Assembly (NCBI GenBank): GCA_963921795.1
Contig: OY997653.1
Span: forward strand, 19,911,346-19,975,345
DNA from: Nannobrachium achirus
Lineage: Eukaryota; Chordata; Actinopteri; Myctophiformes; Myctophidae
Length of the DNA: 64,000 nt
Reading direction: 5' to 3'
Made by a program: the position numbers and the translations under genes. Under the pieces are notes generated by a model. That model had not been told where the DNA came from. It searched no databases and saw only the letters and a program-made list of their open reading frames with translations. Of the stretch, positions 1 to 11,881 are shown in pieces. Within the stretch, counting starts at the first letter, position 1. Each line of letters begins with the position of its first letter.

Positions 1-298
1 CAGGGGGTCCGGGACCCCTAGGGGGTCCTCAGAGTTACTACAGGGGGCCTGCCGAATCTTGATGGGGACGTTTTTTTTCTTTTTTTTAACTGTTTTTATT
101 AGTATTCTCAGTATTATTTATTACATTTTTGTGTTAGACAGACAGGTTCACAGGTGTTACTGCAGGGATTGCAAGAATTAAGGTATTGCAACTTCTCACT
201 TTGGGCGCGCAGTCTAACCATTTATTGCGCTGCACTCACACTGACAACACAACACACACACACACCTCTTTGTTATCATCATCCCCAAAACCCGCACC

Positions 299-612
299 CT
301 ATCCTCTTAAAGAGCTCACGGTCAATTGTACCCAAAGAAATTCACTACTATACATGTCGTCCCTAATAGTGTTGACAGTTTCCACTATAGCATTTGCAGG
401 GAGGAGAGTGCAAGGCAGGTTATTGTTTGAGCAGCTGCACCGTCCCTTGTAACCTGCTTTGCAGCCACATTTGGTGAGCTCAAGTACTGCCTTTGCAGCA
501 GGGAGGGCAAGAAACCTGACTGGACATACCCTCCACTCTCTGAATTCCATCTATTTTTTTCAATTGATGGAAGCTCAGGGCAATATGTCAGGTATGACAA
601 AGTAGGCATCAT
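299..612 (-). pseudogene. Inverted duplicate of the HEEAD-family 3' end
   Basis: On the minus strand two overlapping frames encode a second copy of the C-terminal domain. One carries TYCPELPSIEKNRWNSES and the other carries VCPVRFLALPAAKAVLEL followed by CGCKAGYKGRCSCSNNNLPC. This is homologous to the plus-strand segment at about 1130-1330, so the 3' end of the gene exists twice, tail to tail, in the arms of the surrounding palindrome. The frame change between the two pieces marks it as non-functional. Confidence 0.55.
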
Positions 613-629
613 AATACGATACCTTCATC

Positions 630-1410
630 AAGGGACATGATTTTGAGGAAGTGCAAACACATGAAGAGGCTGATAACCCGATCCCTTATCAAGTCCTTGC
701 CTCCGGTACAAAAAAAGGAAATTTATATATTCGAGTGAGTTCAAGTTATTGGATGTTACAAATGTCAGAAGGGTTCCTTTGCGTACATAGTTTTTCAGGT
801 GCTGACTGGGGAAGAACATTTGTTGGAATCACCAAAAAGACATGGGTCAATGCCTACTTGATGATGATGATGACCAAGACATTAACCGCTTCAAGTACCT
901 TGGCAAGGTCATTGGCCATTCCTCCTGAGCTTATAAATGGTGAGCTTCCATCAACATTGCAGTCGGAACATTTTGCATGCCATGTTTACAGTTCAAAAGG
1001 TCCAACAACCCTGGGATTACTCAGATGGGAACTATTTCTGTCAAAGAACTTGGAGGGTGAGATGCTCCCTCGAACTCGTGCTGCACTGCAACCACATTAC
1101 CTCCGCGCCAACTCTGTCACAATGCAGGATAAATCATACCTGACAAATTGCCCTGTGCTTCCACCAATCGAAGAAAATAGATGGAATTCAGAGAGTGGAG
1201 GGTATATTCCAGTCAGGTGTCTTGCTCTCCCTGCTCCAAAGGCAGTACTTGAGCTCATCAAATGTGTCTGCAAAGGTAGGTTGTAAGGGACGGTGCACCT
1301 GCTCAAATAACCTGCCTTTCACTCTATGCTATGGTGGAGACTGTGTCAACACTATTAGGTTGGACATTGAAGATGATGATGATGAAGACGAATATATCCT
1401 GCATGTCTGA
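630..1410 (+). pseudogene. HEEAD-family transposon-associated protein, degenerate 3' part
   Basis: The reading frame open from 651 to 1286 encodes, in order, THEEAD near its start, then FVGITKKTWVNAYLM, then IPPELINGELPS, then NLEGEMLPRTRAAL, and finally a proline/cysteine region with NRWNSESGGY and ALPAPKAVLELIKC. I recognise this order from a family of large uncharacterised proteins, abundant in fish and cnidarian genomes and usually multicopy, which carry an HEEADT motif and end in a CKxGCxGRCxC cysteine cluster. The cluster here is split: CVCK is in the first frame, while GCKGRCTCSNN continues in another frame near 1270-1400, so there is a frameshift. The PDTDV-type motif expected after HEEAD is not visible. 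No function should be inferred; a transposon-borne pseudogene is the best call. Confidence 0.55.
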
Positions 1411-1502
1411 AATTACTGTATTGTAGTGAATCTCCTTGGGCGTAATTGACCATGGGCTCTATAAGAGGATAAGGTGAGGGTTTTGGGGTGACAATAACAA
1501 AG

Positions 1503-1504
<2 letters not shown>

Positions 1505-1573
<69 letters not shown>
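1505..1573. repeat. (GT)n microsatellite
   Basis: Uninterrupted GT dinucleotide tract of about 34 units inside the right arm of the palindromic element; the left arm has a much shorter CA tract at the matching place. Confidence 0.98.
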
Positions 1574-1577
<4 letters not shown>

Positions 1578-1740
1578 GCAATAAATGGAAATGTTGTTCT
1601 GCGCCCAAAGTGAAAATTTGCAATACCTTCATTATTGCAATCCCTGCAGTAACAGCTGTCAACCATAACGGTTTAACACAAAAAAACATTATAAATAATA
1701 CTGAGAATACTAATAAACCATCAAAGTACAATACATAAAA

Positions 1741-2430
1741 CCAGGATACATAAAAACATTCGAAGTTTAAAAAAAAAAAAAAATCGTCATTTTTTATTTC
1801 AGAGCATATTTCAGATCTAATTTAACATTGTTCTGGAGCAGGAGCAGAGCGATTACTGAAATAGGCTCAGGGGTCTGTCTGGGGGGTCCCAGGTGAGGAA
1901 AGACCCCAACCAAAAGTCAGAAAGGTTATTCTGGCTGCTTTAAAAATGTAATGAATGAACTCAGGATGTTTTAAAACCTACAAAACAACTCTAATATTAT
2001 GAAAAATCGATATTAACTGGCTGGCGTCCTGTAAAACATATCCGAAAAGGCGGCCATCTTTAAAACTGGTGGCCATTTTGAAAATTAAGTGTCTAATGTG
2101 ATTTTTCTAAAGAATGACCCAAGAGGTACACTCTGTAAAATTTTGGTGCTTCTTTCCAGAACTGAAGTATTGTTCTCCTTAACTGCCCCGCTAAGGGGTG
2201 TACTCACTTCTGTAAGGTACTCACTTCGGTGAGATACTGTATTCTTTAAGCGGTTTGTGGAATTCACACTGGAATGTCTGTTTTGTTTACATGTACAGTA
2301 TGTATTTGATGACAATCCCATATGGGATGGGTCAAATGTTGTCCAGAAACGGAAATAAAATATTCATTCATTCATTCTAACTCTTTTAAAAATGTTTCTG
2401 GTGGAGGACCCCCAGGGCCCAGGGCCCAGA
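1741..2430. other. No gene seen; A-rich and repeat-like sequence
   Basis: Holds a poly-A tract near 1768 and the phrase GGGGTGTACTCACTTCTG followed by GTGAGATACTGTA near 2196-2240, which I recognise as common interspersed-repeat sequence in fish. No exon with splice sites or a convincing reading frame is visible. Confidence 0.4.
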
Positions 2431-2458
2431 CCCCCCCCCCCCCCCCCCCCCCCCCCCC
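2431..2458. repeat. Poly-C homopolymer
   Basis: Run of 28 C residues followed by an A run; such a tract is prone to length error in assemblies. Confidence 0.95.
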
Positions 2459-2687
2459 GCCGCAAAAAAAGAAAAATCTCACTCTTAATAGGTTTTCCTG
2501 GAAGTTGGCAGCCCTGGTTCACTGGTACAAGGTCTACTAAAAGGAGATCCTAGAAAAGACTAAGTTTAGTTTCATAGGAAACCATTGAAGTATCTCATAT
2601 AACATTGAAAGACACAATACACAGAAAACACAGTACTACTATGCAGTAGATATGGTCAGGAAAATCGAACCTCTGTTCGAAGTGGAG

Positions 2688-2689
<2 letters not shown>

Positions 2690-2738
<49 letters not shown>
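2690..2738. repeat. (GT)n microsatellite
   Basis: Uninterrupted GT tract of about 24 units. The sequence just before it (2515-2645: TTCACTGGTACAAGGTCTAC and following) matches the LINE 3' UTR at 44578-44710, so this is probably a LINE 3' fragment ending in a microsatellite. Confidence 0.95.
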
Positions 2739-2740
<2 letters not shown>

Positions 2741-3421
2741 CTGTAAACTGTTCCTATGAGTGAGTGGTGAGTGTGCCTGGCCTGCACAAAACAGCGCCCC
2801 TCCTTTAACTAGTGTGTTGTGTGTGGCCACTCAAGGTATTGCCAGGCTACACGGCCAGCCAGCCACCCACCCAGCCAGCCAGCCACCCAGCAACCCACAT
2901 ACCCACGGACATACCTGTCTATTGGGAGCTTGTGTTCCACACAGCTCCAAAAAAGGGAAAACATTTTAAAAAACAATATAAAGAAAAAGTAAAATAAAAA
3001 CAATCAGTAGGTAAATACAAAGAAGGTTCAGGGGAGGGTAATTGTGACCAACGCGGCAGCACCCCGGAGCCTACACTGCTAGCCTAGGCTAGCTAACTAA
3101 TAGTTAAAGGGATAAGAAACCCCGCCTCTAATTTGTTTTATGGGATTTCAGAACATGAAAAGATTTCTAAAATGTAGGCGTGGTTATCTGCCGTTGTGGG
3201 GGGAGGGGGTGGAGTAATGCGTCTTGTAACAGAGAGAGACAGACCGAAGCTGTCAGCAGTGGGAACTTGTTGCTTTTCTATTTCGGAAACATTTTTTAAA
3301 ACCAGCCATTGGAGGTGTAAAAAGTATAAAGATTCGGCAACTCCATGTTCTGTAAGCTCCATGTTCAGCTCTGGACCACGGAACCAGTGAAGAATGGACG
3401 CTAGGCTCGCTATTTGCTGTG

Positions 3422-3423
<2 letters not shown>
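2739..3423. other. No gene seen; CAGC/CACC tetranucleotide patch
   Basis: A short impure array of CAGC and CACC tetranucleotides sits at about 2850-2895. The rest shows no recognisable exon; the open frames present are driven by the neighbouring GT repeats. Confidence 0.4.

Positions 3424-3481
<58 letters not shown>
3424..3481. repeat. (GT)n microsatellite
   Basis: GT tract of about 29 units directly abutting the left arm of the palindrome that follows. Confidence 0.97.
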
Positions 3482-3482
<1 letters not shown>

Positions 3483-3788
3483 GTGACAGTGCGCGCGCAC
3501 ACACAACGTCCACACACACGAAAACTAGCAGATCTACAAGCTCACAACGCGTCGCGGGGCGCGTTGTTGTGAGCTTGTATATTAGCTATGTAGCTATGTA
3601 GCCTAGCTAACTGCCGTAGCAGCAATAGCTTCTCATGTAAACACGTTGGTTTCGGCTCTACGGCTATTAGCTACATACATAGCCGATATACAAGCTCACA
3701 AGGCGTCGCTTTCGCGACGCGTTGTGAGCTTGTAGATCTGCTCTTTTCCGTGTGTGGACGTTGTGTGTGTGCGTGCACTGTCACGACA
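3479..3788. repeat. 310-bp palindrome containing two GATCTACAAGCTCACA hairpins
   Basis: The outer ends TGTCGTGACAGTG and CACTGTCACGACA are complementary. Moving inward, ACGTCCACACAC pairs with GTGTGTGGACGT and AGCAGATCTACAAGCTCACA pairs with its complement. Each arm contains its own smaller hairpin around an ACGCGTCGC core (3527-3578 and 3683-3748). The central portion (TAGCTACATACATAGC and relatives) is also self-complementary. No coding potential; best read as nested miniature inverted-repeat elements. Confidence 0.8.
3527..3748. repeat. Dispersed hairpin family, two copies inverted to each other
   Basis: GCAGATCTACAAGCTCACAA around ACGCGTCGC (3527-3578) and its near-complement with TTCGCGACGCGTTGTGAGC (3683-3748). 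These are the best-preserved copies of the family found at about 15 sites in this window. Confidence 0.8.
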
Positions 3789-4682
3789 CGCACGCACGCA
3801 CACACACACACACAGGCTACACTACACGGAAAATAACACAGGCACTACACAGTCTGTTGACAGAGAGCCTGCTCTTCTCTCTGGCTGAAACAAGGCTAAG
3901 CATACAGTGAAACCACGCCCCCCCTTGATACGACTCTGTAAAACAAACGTTAATATTAATTAGATATGCCTACGTCACGTTACACCACAGAACATTGATA
4001 GCTAATATTTAATGAGTGGCGCGAAATATTTCTTTTTGACCTAGAAACTGGAAGTACACAGAAATAGCTACAGAGACAGCAGAAAGCTCTGAATCCCCAA
4101 GCCTATGGGCAAATTGAACCATATCACTGCTCCCTATCACAAGTGACTCATTGATATAATATATATTTATAGAAAAAGTGATTTTGTGTTTCATGCTCCT
4201 TTAATAAGACAACATTGCAGACGATGTTTAATATGTTCCATCCTAAAAGATAATTAAATGGATGAAACACAACGTGAATAAGAAAATGTTTACCTGCTGT
4301 GTTTCAGCGGTTGAGCTGCTGACACGTTGTGCTCCTGCTGCTACTGAAACGACACGGTTTGTTTTCTTTTTATATAGTCAGAGAGGGCATCAGACTTAGC
4401 CTGATTTCAGACTCAGCTAAAAAGAGTCCACTCTGAGAGTGGGCGGGGTCTCTGGTCTGGAAGCAGGCTACATCAGACTTGCATGCATGGAGTTTCCCAC
4501 ATGGTTGCCCACGCGTCGATTTCACTTCTTCCGAGAAGCTAACGGCTGCAGCCTGCGGGAAGTCTGACCCCATACTACTTGACTTTACTGCCCCCTAGTG
4601 ATTCGGGGCTTTCTTCTTCATTCAATCAATCAATACACTGTCTGTGCAGACATTGTAGTCACTTGGACAGGGCGTTTATCGT
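3789..4682. other. No gene recognised
   Basis: A CA tract at about 3800-3815, then AT-rich sequence. At 4310-4600 a GC-richer stretch looks promoter- or exon-like by base composition, with GGGCGGGG at 4441, but I see no splice pair or protein I recognise. Ends with TCAATCAATCAA near 4623, which resembles a LINE 3' tail. Confidence 0.35.
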
Positions 4683-4982
4683 GGGCAATAAGTGTTAAAT
4701 GGCTTTATATGAATAGTACTGTAATGTCTTCTTGTCTTGATTGTTTCAACATGACGTCAGGGGCGTGATAACAAGCTTGATAAGCCTTCTATAATCACAA
4801 AAACAAAATCAAAAAAGTTGATAAAGAATGCTTTGATTGGATACTTTATTAGACAGAGAATGAAAAACAGTACAGGGCATTCAGACATTTAGGCTAAAAG
4901 AATAACACAAAAAGGTCCAGTGGTAATAGGAGTCCTTACTAATAACAAGAAAGTGCAGCATTTCCCTCCAGTTATTAAATCG

Positions 4983-5277
4983 AAGAATTGATTTCAAAAT
5001 ACTACTGGTGGTCTATAAAACTTTGAAAGAATTTGGGCCAAAATAAGAAATAAAATGTGATCTTGTGCAATATCATGAACCATCCAGACCTCTCATGTCA
5101 TCTGGGAAATGTGTGCTTTCGGTCTTTCAACAAAAAGATGAATACAATAAAATAATAAAATATGTGGTGAAGCAGCATTTCGTTTTTATGCACCATATCT
5201 GGAACACACTCCCAGTAAACGGCAGGTCTGCTGCCACTCTTATTTGCTTTGAAACACAACTAAAGATTAAAGATTAG
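4983..5277 (+). pseudogene. LINE reverse-transcriptase C-terminal remnant
   Basis: The plus strand encodes a degenerate version of the tail found at the end of many non-LTR retrotransposon ORF2 proteins. Near 4990 it reads LLVVYKTLKEFGP; further on are EPSRPLMSSGKCVLSVFQ and HIWNTLPVNGRSAATLICFE. The pattern SRPLRSSG..LSVP....WN.LP..RSAATL..F is the usual LINE signature. Only the last 90 or so residues survive and frames are broken. The same relic sits in the other two duplicated blocks, so it predates the duplication. Confidence 0.6.
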
Positions 5278-5926
5278 ATTGAGTTTTTTTCCTGCTTTTT
5301 CTTTCCCTTCTGCACTGTATTGTATCTGTTATTTTTCTTCTTATTTTGCTGTATGCATCACAATGTCATCATCATGTATTGTTTCCTTTGCTTGATGTTC
5401 TGTGTAAATGTTAAGTATTTGAAGTGGTAATAACAAATAAAGCTCTTTTGAAAGCTATTTGCAAGCCAAAGAGTACATCTTCATGATGTCACTGATCAAA
5501 TTACCCCACAATCAATCCTCCAGTTGTAGGCAAAACAGAAGGGGGACCTTTTTCTTATTTCCTCTCTAAGGTATATTAATGATATTGTTGAAAATGAGTG
5601 GTATCACCTTTAACTGTGCCATTATTTCATGCATATTAATGAACATTTATCCTGACAAATGTGGAAAGATACAAATGCTCGTATTGTTCTACTAATATAA
5701 CCTGCCAGCTGGAGGGAATAATACAGAAAAATAATTACAAAAGTTGAATGGAAAATAAGATCCACGAGATAAAACAAAAATCTATACACAAGAAACAAAT
5801 AGTTTATTTTATTCAGTCATGTTGGTGTTATCAGATTACCGTATATGATTACTCAGCTTTGGTATCCTTGTCATTGTCATCCTGGGTAAGACTGAATGAT
5901 CATACATGTGTCTGTGTGTGATTAAC

Positions 5927-7032
5927 TTAAACTAAAGGATTCCCCCCTGAATGAGTCCTCATGTGTGTTTTAAGAGCATTCATCTGAGCAAAGCCTTTAC
6001 CACATACTGTACATGAAAATGGCTTTTCTCCTGTATGAGTCATCATGTGTGTTTTTAGACGACTTGTGTTAACACAGCCTTTACCACATACTGTACAAGA
6101 AAAGGGCCTTTCTCCTGTATGAGTCATCATGTGTGTTTTTAGATTACCTTTGTTAACACAGCCTTTACCACATACTGTACAAGAAAAGGGCTTTTCTCCT
6201 GTATGAGTAATCATGTGTTTTTTTAGTGTACCTTTCTGAGCAAAGCCTTTACCGCAAACTGTACAAGAAAATGGCTTTTCACCTGTATGAGTCACCATGT
6301 GTTTTTTTAGTCTACCTTTCTCAGCAAAGCCTTTACCGCAAACTGTACAGGAAAATGGCTTTTCGCCTGTATGAATCATCACGTGTGCTTTTAGATAAAC
6401 CATCCGAGTAAATCCTTTGCCACATACTGTACAGGAAAATGGCTTTTCACCTGTATGAGTTCTCATGTGTACATTTAGATCACTCTTTTGAGCACAGCCT
6501 TTACCACAAACGGTACACGCAAAGGGCTTTCCCCCTGTGTGAATCATTGTGTGACTCTTCAGCCGTGTCTTTCGACTAAACATTTTGCCACACACTGTAC
6601 AACTAAAACTTCTCTTTCCTGTGTGACCCTTCTTGGAGTGAGTTTGTTTAGATGATTTCAGCTTGTGCTGTTCTCTCACATTTGGTGTGTTTTGTGATTT
6701 CATTGTCTTTAAAGCCGATTGATCTCCCCTATTCTCCTCCCACTCATCACTGTCTTCAGTGTCTGATTCAGAACAGTGTGAAGAGAGGAGCTGGTCATCA
6801 CTAGGTGGTTGTGATGTTCCACAGTCCTCTACATCAGCTTGTGTATTCGTGTGTTCAGCTGAGGTGCTGGCACCTTCACTTTTCACTGCTAGTAATGTCA
6901 ACGTTGACACACCAGCCTCTTCTAGTCTTTGAAGTAGCTCCTCCTGTTCTTCTTTAATCTGTGGAGGTTGTGGTTCCTCCTGGACCAGACAGGAGCTCCA
7001 CTCCTCTTTACACACAGGAACGTGCAGGAAGT
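5927..7032 (-). CDS. C2H2 zinc-finger protein, terminal exon with 8 fingers
   Basis: Nuclear DNA-binding protein of the large fish C2H2 family; target unknown. The exon opens at a clean acceptor (TTTTTCATAG then ACTTCCTGCACG) and runs to a TAA at 5927-5929. First comes an acidic linker region with VCKEEWSSCLVQEEPQPPQI and [13 protein letters not shown], then an ESDTEDSDEWEE acidic patch. Eight fingers follow, each CxxCGKxF/C...HxxxH, joined by HTGEKPF linkers. The last ends HMRTHSGGNPLV. The exon starts in phase 1, which matches exon 2 at 12113-12205, so it is the natural last exon of the gene starting at 12864. All fingers look intact. Readers should not take GTG upstream of the acceptor as a start. 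Confidence 0.85.
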
Positions 7033-7405
7033 CTATGAAAAATATATAATGACACACTATAAAAGGTTTGAACTGTACACGATTTCATGCAGCGTTCCCC
7101 CTGCTTTATGAGAAGCTGGTGCACACACATCCACTTCAGTGTAAATAATGTGGCCATTGTGTGTTTAAACACAGCAGAGCTATCATAGAAAAATAACTTC
7201 TGGGAACTCAGATAAGGGGAGGGGGGACTGAGTTACTAGGACCCAAGGCGGGGAGGTGCTCGAAATGCCTGGATGAAAATGTTTTTGTTGAAGTGTATTT
7301 ACATTTTCTAATTAGTGCCATAACTAATATGGCCTATTATTGATTCTGCTTTTAAAGAAATATGCTATTAACCAAAATATGCTATTAACCAAGTAAGCAG
7401 AAATG

Positions 7406-8021
<616 letters not shown>

Positions 8022-8226
8022 CTAGGAAAAATATACAAAGTTTCAATTTGATGATGCGCTGACTGCACTCTATGCTGTAAATAGTGAGTCTGGTATTTGT
8101 TTACATACTGTAGAAGCTGAATGATAGGTGGTCCTTATTTTTGTAACTGCTAAACCTCAGTGAACCCATTCATTATTTTTACAACCAAACTTTTCAACCT
8201 ATCTTCCTAAGGGAGATGACATGGTA

Positions 8227-9040
8227 ATCTCACGCTAATTAGTCTAAAAGCGCGAAATTTTGCACAGATGTAGCCCAAGGTATGCTCTAACGATTTAGCT
8301 AGGGCGCCCGAGTCGGCGACCTTCGGGGTCGCCACAGCGGCCAAATCAAGTTGGGCTCCCATCGACTTTCTATACAGGAGGAAAATACCCAGAAAAACAC
8401 TTTTTTTCGGGGTATTTAAGTTGGATTTGAGGGGTCTAACTAGGGGTTTGTAATGATGCTGAATCCATTGCAAGCATTTGTTTTGCACAAAAAACATTCC
8501 TTGGGCTACAAATGGCCCAAGAAAACGATGGTTTAGTGATGAAAAGTGATGAGTCATCACTTTTCAGAGTTTTTTGGGTGTTCTCTGGAGCTGTGGCGAC
8601 CCCGAAAGTCTCCGACTCGGGCGCCCTAGCTAAATCATTAGAGCATGCCTTGGGCTACATCTGTGCAAAATGTTGCGCTTTTAGACTGATTAGCACGAGA
8701 AAAAAAACCCTAAGGCCTCCGACAAACATGAATGCTCACCCATACATGCATCGTTTTCTGATGCCATTTCTAGCCCAAGGAATGTTTTTTTGTGCAAAGC
8801 AAATGCTTGCAATGGATTCAGCATGATGACAAACCCCTAGTTAGACCCCTCAGATCCTGCTTAAATACCCAGAAATGGGTATTTTCCTCCTGTATAGAAA
8901 GTCAATGGGAGCCCAACTTGATTTGGCCGCTGTGGCGACCCTGAAGGTCGCCGACTTGGGCGCCCTAGCTAAATCATTAGAGCATGCCCTGAGCTACATC
9001 TGTGCAACATTTCGTGCTTTTAGACTGATTAGCGCGAGAT
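8227..9040. mobile_element. Compound palindromic element (GCGCCCTAGCTAAATC family)
   Basis: Ends ATCTCACGCTAATTAGTC and GACTGATTAGCGCGAGAT are inverted copies with a few mismatches. Inside, the blocks GCCCGAGTCGGCGACCTTCG, TTGATTTGGC(C)GCTG and TGCTGAATCCATTGCAAGC each occur in both orientations. A small perfect palindrome, AAAAGTGATGAGTCATCACTTTT, lies near the middle of the left half. A second internal end at about 8690-8703 suggests two units joined. A relative sits at 56042-57063 and a more diverged one at 52256-52893. No transposase. Confidence 0.75.
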
Positions 9041-9332
9041 ATCCTTAAGTCCCCCGACTATATAGTTGGTCCTCACTAATGTACATGATAAAATAGCACA
9101 ATTTCTTTCTACTCGGTCTGTGTCTCATAGGAGGGCTGTGGGCAGTTCAGAAACCCGTCTGCCAGTGACATCATCAATGGGGAATCAAAGCTAATAGGAA
9201 CTGCAGGCTTTTTATTCCCGAAAAGTTGCAATTATAATTGAAGCCATTGTTCTTGTGATAATAAAAATCTAAATATATGTTTTTAAAGAATCTGCCAAAC
9301 GATGATGTCCCTGGAAGATGGGTCTCCTAAGA

Positions 9333-9879
9333 CAGGGGTTCCCAAACCTTTTTGTCTCAGGGCACCCCATACATTTTTTTTTTAAATCCGAGGCACCCCT
9401 ACATTATAATTTTCACTCCCTGCACTTATATTCATAGCATATCGCCGTTGTCGGGTGAAAACCTTGTATGTCCAAAACCATTCGTTTTGTATTTATCATC
9501 TATAAAATGTACTAAACTAGTGAAAACAGAAGATCTAGATCGGCTGTTTTCACTAGTTTTGTGCGACAGTCTTGTATGATGAAGCAGGGCCTTGATTTAC
9601 ACCCCAAAAAACGTACACATTTGAAACTTGGAGATACAAGGTTTCTGCCCGACAATGACGATATTTTAGTGATTATGTTGCGAGGAAAATGTTGAGATAA
9701 TAGCCATTTTGGTTAGAACTGACTGAAAATAACTTTGTACTTCAGGTTTAAAATGATACTAAATATTTTTTCAAGTGTCCAAAAAATAAATTCCAAATAT
9801 TATCAAATTATCTCCTGGCACCCCTGGACTGCCGTCACGGCACCCCAGGGTGCCCCGTCACCCACTTTGAAAAGCCCTG
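9333..9879. mobile_element. hAT-type non-autonomous element with 8-bp target duplication
   Basis: Starts CAGGGGTTCCCAAACCTTTT and ends CACTTTGAAAAGCCCTG, which are hAT-style terminal inverted repeats. It is flanked on both sides by the identical octamer TCCTAAGA (9325-9332 and 9880-9887), the 8-bp target duplication expected for hAT. It has no transposase. A second palindromic element is nested inside. A fragment of the same family sits at about 63471-63575. Confidence 0.88.
9439..9664. mobile_element. Palindromic element with ATATCG...CGATAT ends, nested in hAT
   Basis: Arms ATATCGCCGTTGTCGGGTGA and GCCCGACAATGACGATAT are inverted copies. CTTGTATGTCC near the left pairs with GATACAAGG near the right. 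The centre is a hairpin, CTAGTGAAAACAG...CTGTTTTCACTAG, around AGATCTAGATC. The same architecture with a longer centre is found at 58751-59047. Confidence 0.7.
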
Positions 9880-9967
9880 TCCTAAGAGACAAAATGGAGC
9901 CATTTCATCTTGAACTTAAGTGAGGACCAATTATATGAACGTAAGTTGAAAAGTGGTGAAGTGGTCC

Positions 9968-10135
9968 TTTAATGGTGCATTTAGATCAGGGCTTCTCTGC
10001 TAGAACTTTTTTCAATAAAAATTCTGACCAAATTCTGACCTCATTATGAGGGATTTTCTTTTTTTTTGTGACCCACATCAAAAACTGTTCAGCTAGCCTA
10101 CTTGTTGTTGGGGCGGATCTTGGATAAAGGAGTCA
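9968..10135. repeat. Dispersed repeat, pair with 36245-36395
   Basis: TTAATGGTGCATTTAGAT, TTCTCTGCTAGAACTTTTTTC, ATTATGAGGGATTTT and ACCC(A/C)CATCAAAAACTGTTC occur in the same order here and at 36245-36395. Non-coding. Confidence 0.7.
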
Positions 10136-10744
10136 TAAACAAATTAAATTATAGCGTGACGTCTGCAAGGTATGCATACGATGACACTTGACTAGAGTCT
10201 CCATTATGCAAGTAAATAGAATAACATTCGACATACAGAATATTGTGGGTTATTAAATAGGCCTACAACATGTTAAAGATTTCAATCAGACTGTTCTAAT
10301 TCAAAAATCCACACAGCAAACCCATTTCTCAAGATTGATTCTGCCATATCATTATGCAACATAATGCAAAGCATGTATTCCTTCCATCAACTTCATTGTG
10401 ATTTATATTTTGGAAATAAAGTGTGAGGAACCATTTGTGATTGTGTGTTGTCTATATGGCCACATCGACCTAACTTTTTTTGATGTGCAGACTATATCCA
10501 TTGTTAATTCATGTTGCCTAATGCCTATACATCCCTACTCTACTCGGGCTGTTTCATTTTAACTCCCTGTCATATATTCCACAATGGTCGTAGCCTAGTA
10601 TATTTTCAAACGTGTTAATACCATTAGGCTAAACATGCTATTTATTCTGTTTACTTCACATGTATTCTGTTTACTTCTTAATCTACCAGTAAGACTCCCT
10701 AATCGGGAGATAAGCGACCGTCTTCCTGATCCATGGTGATGACA
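10136..10744. other. No gene or clear element seen
   Basis: AT-rich sequence without splice-bounded frames or inverted ends that I can identify. Confidence 0.4.
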
Positions 10745-11420
10745 TGAGTGTAGACATACTGTGTAGTGATTTTTGTGATTTTAGGGCAAAATCTGTAGGA
10801 GCAGTGTCCAAAAATGTGTTTTTAAAAATCGGCCTGAAGGTGGCGCTATATGGGACAGATTCATGTTGATGGGATGAGTGTAGACATACCGTGTAGCGAT
10901 TTCCGTGATTTTAGGGCAAAAACTGTAGGAGCAGTGTCCAAAAATGTGTTTTGCAAGAATCGGCCTCATGGTGGCGCTAGAAGAGGGCCATGTGAGAAAT
11001 GAGGGGTGGGGTACCGGCCCCGGCTCTCCCGGACGCTCCTAGCCCGAGTTACGGCATTTTATGTGAGCTGCAGTGGAGGGGGTCCTCCACTGGGGGCGTC
11101 ACCACTTTAGCATCCATTCTGGAGCACCAGGAGTGGGTGGTCCCCAGGAATTCCCCGTGAGCAGCCCCGTTGGGGTGGTCATTTGGTCATTTTTGCACAT
11201 TTGGTAATTCTTTACACCTGGGGGTCCCCCAGGGACCTGGGGGTCCCTGGGGCTCCGGGGGTAAGGAGTGTGTGTACAAAATTTGGCATGGATGGGGGCA
11301 ATGGTTGTGGAGATATGAGCAGAGCAAAAGTGTGACGTGTGTGACGGACGGACGGAGAGACAGACAGACAGACAGACAGCCGGTGGAGGTTTTGGTAGTA
11401 AATGTGACCTACGGTCGCAA
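10745..11420. mobile_element. Non-coding element with internal 108-bp duplication and GACA tail
   Basis: The segment AGTGTAGACATAC...GGTGGCGCTA is present twice in tandem (about 10745-10855 and 10860-10980). Further right come a GGGGTC-rich palindromic patch, a GACG/GACA tetranucleotide run (11340-11380) and, at about 11402-11418, GTGACCTACGGTCGC. The last can fold as a short hairpin, and the identical string occurs inverted at 49072-49092. The layout of internal repeats, GACA run and terminal hairpin resembles the Helitron-like elements elsewhere in this window, but the 5' end cannot be fixed. Confidence 0.45.
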
Positions 11421-11881
11421 TAATATACAATTTAATACACAATGGTGCTTATGGTCAACTTTATTCCAAACTGGTCATTTCTATCATAAACCATCATTAT
11501 CAAAGTTCGTTTGATCCTTCTCTTGTTTGTGTGTTCCCCCAAATGACTGGATATAGGCATCACACAGGTGATAGCTTAAATATGTTTATTTTAAGAAATA
11601 TGCGATCTGAAATGGTGGGTGTAGTTCAGACAATGGGGACATACGGGCACTACAAAAACAGTGTTTTAGTTGTTATCCAATCGGTTAATTTAGTTAGCCT
11701 ATCATAATAAATACAATACCAAATAGGTCTGTAAGAATAACTAGCCTATATTATGCAGTATAACAAAAACGATGTTTTAACTACATACAAATGTTATATA
11801 TCGTTTATATAGTGTTATTTTTTTTAAATGCACGTTATGCTTATTTCATACTCCGTTGTACCACACGGGGGACTGCCCATA
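11421..11881. other. No gene seen
   Basis: AT-rich; the only frames are short and lack splice context or recognisable residues. Confidence 0.4.

Larger units (their letters stand above)
93..1720. mobile_element. Composite palindromic element with long inverted arms
   Basis: The two ends are inverted copies of each other. The left end reads TTTTTATTAGTATTCTCAGTA and the right end carries the complementary CTGAGAATACTAATAAA. Further in, both arms carry GTTACTGCAGGGATTGCAA, CACTTTGGGCGC and a CA/GT tract, and then the 3' end of one coding sequence in opposite orientations. Arms are roughly 500-600 bp around a centre of about 500 bp. Arm divergence and frameshifts say it is old. Which transposon superfamily it belongs to cannot be told from the ends. 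Confidence 0.6.

Noticed and set aside
1355..3519. Frames rich in TH or CV dipeptides
   Set aside because: Translations of (GT)n/(CA)n microsatellites here and at 13.3, 21.6, 48.3 and 63.8 kb; no protein content.
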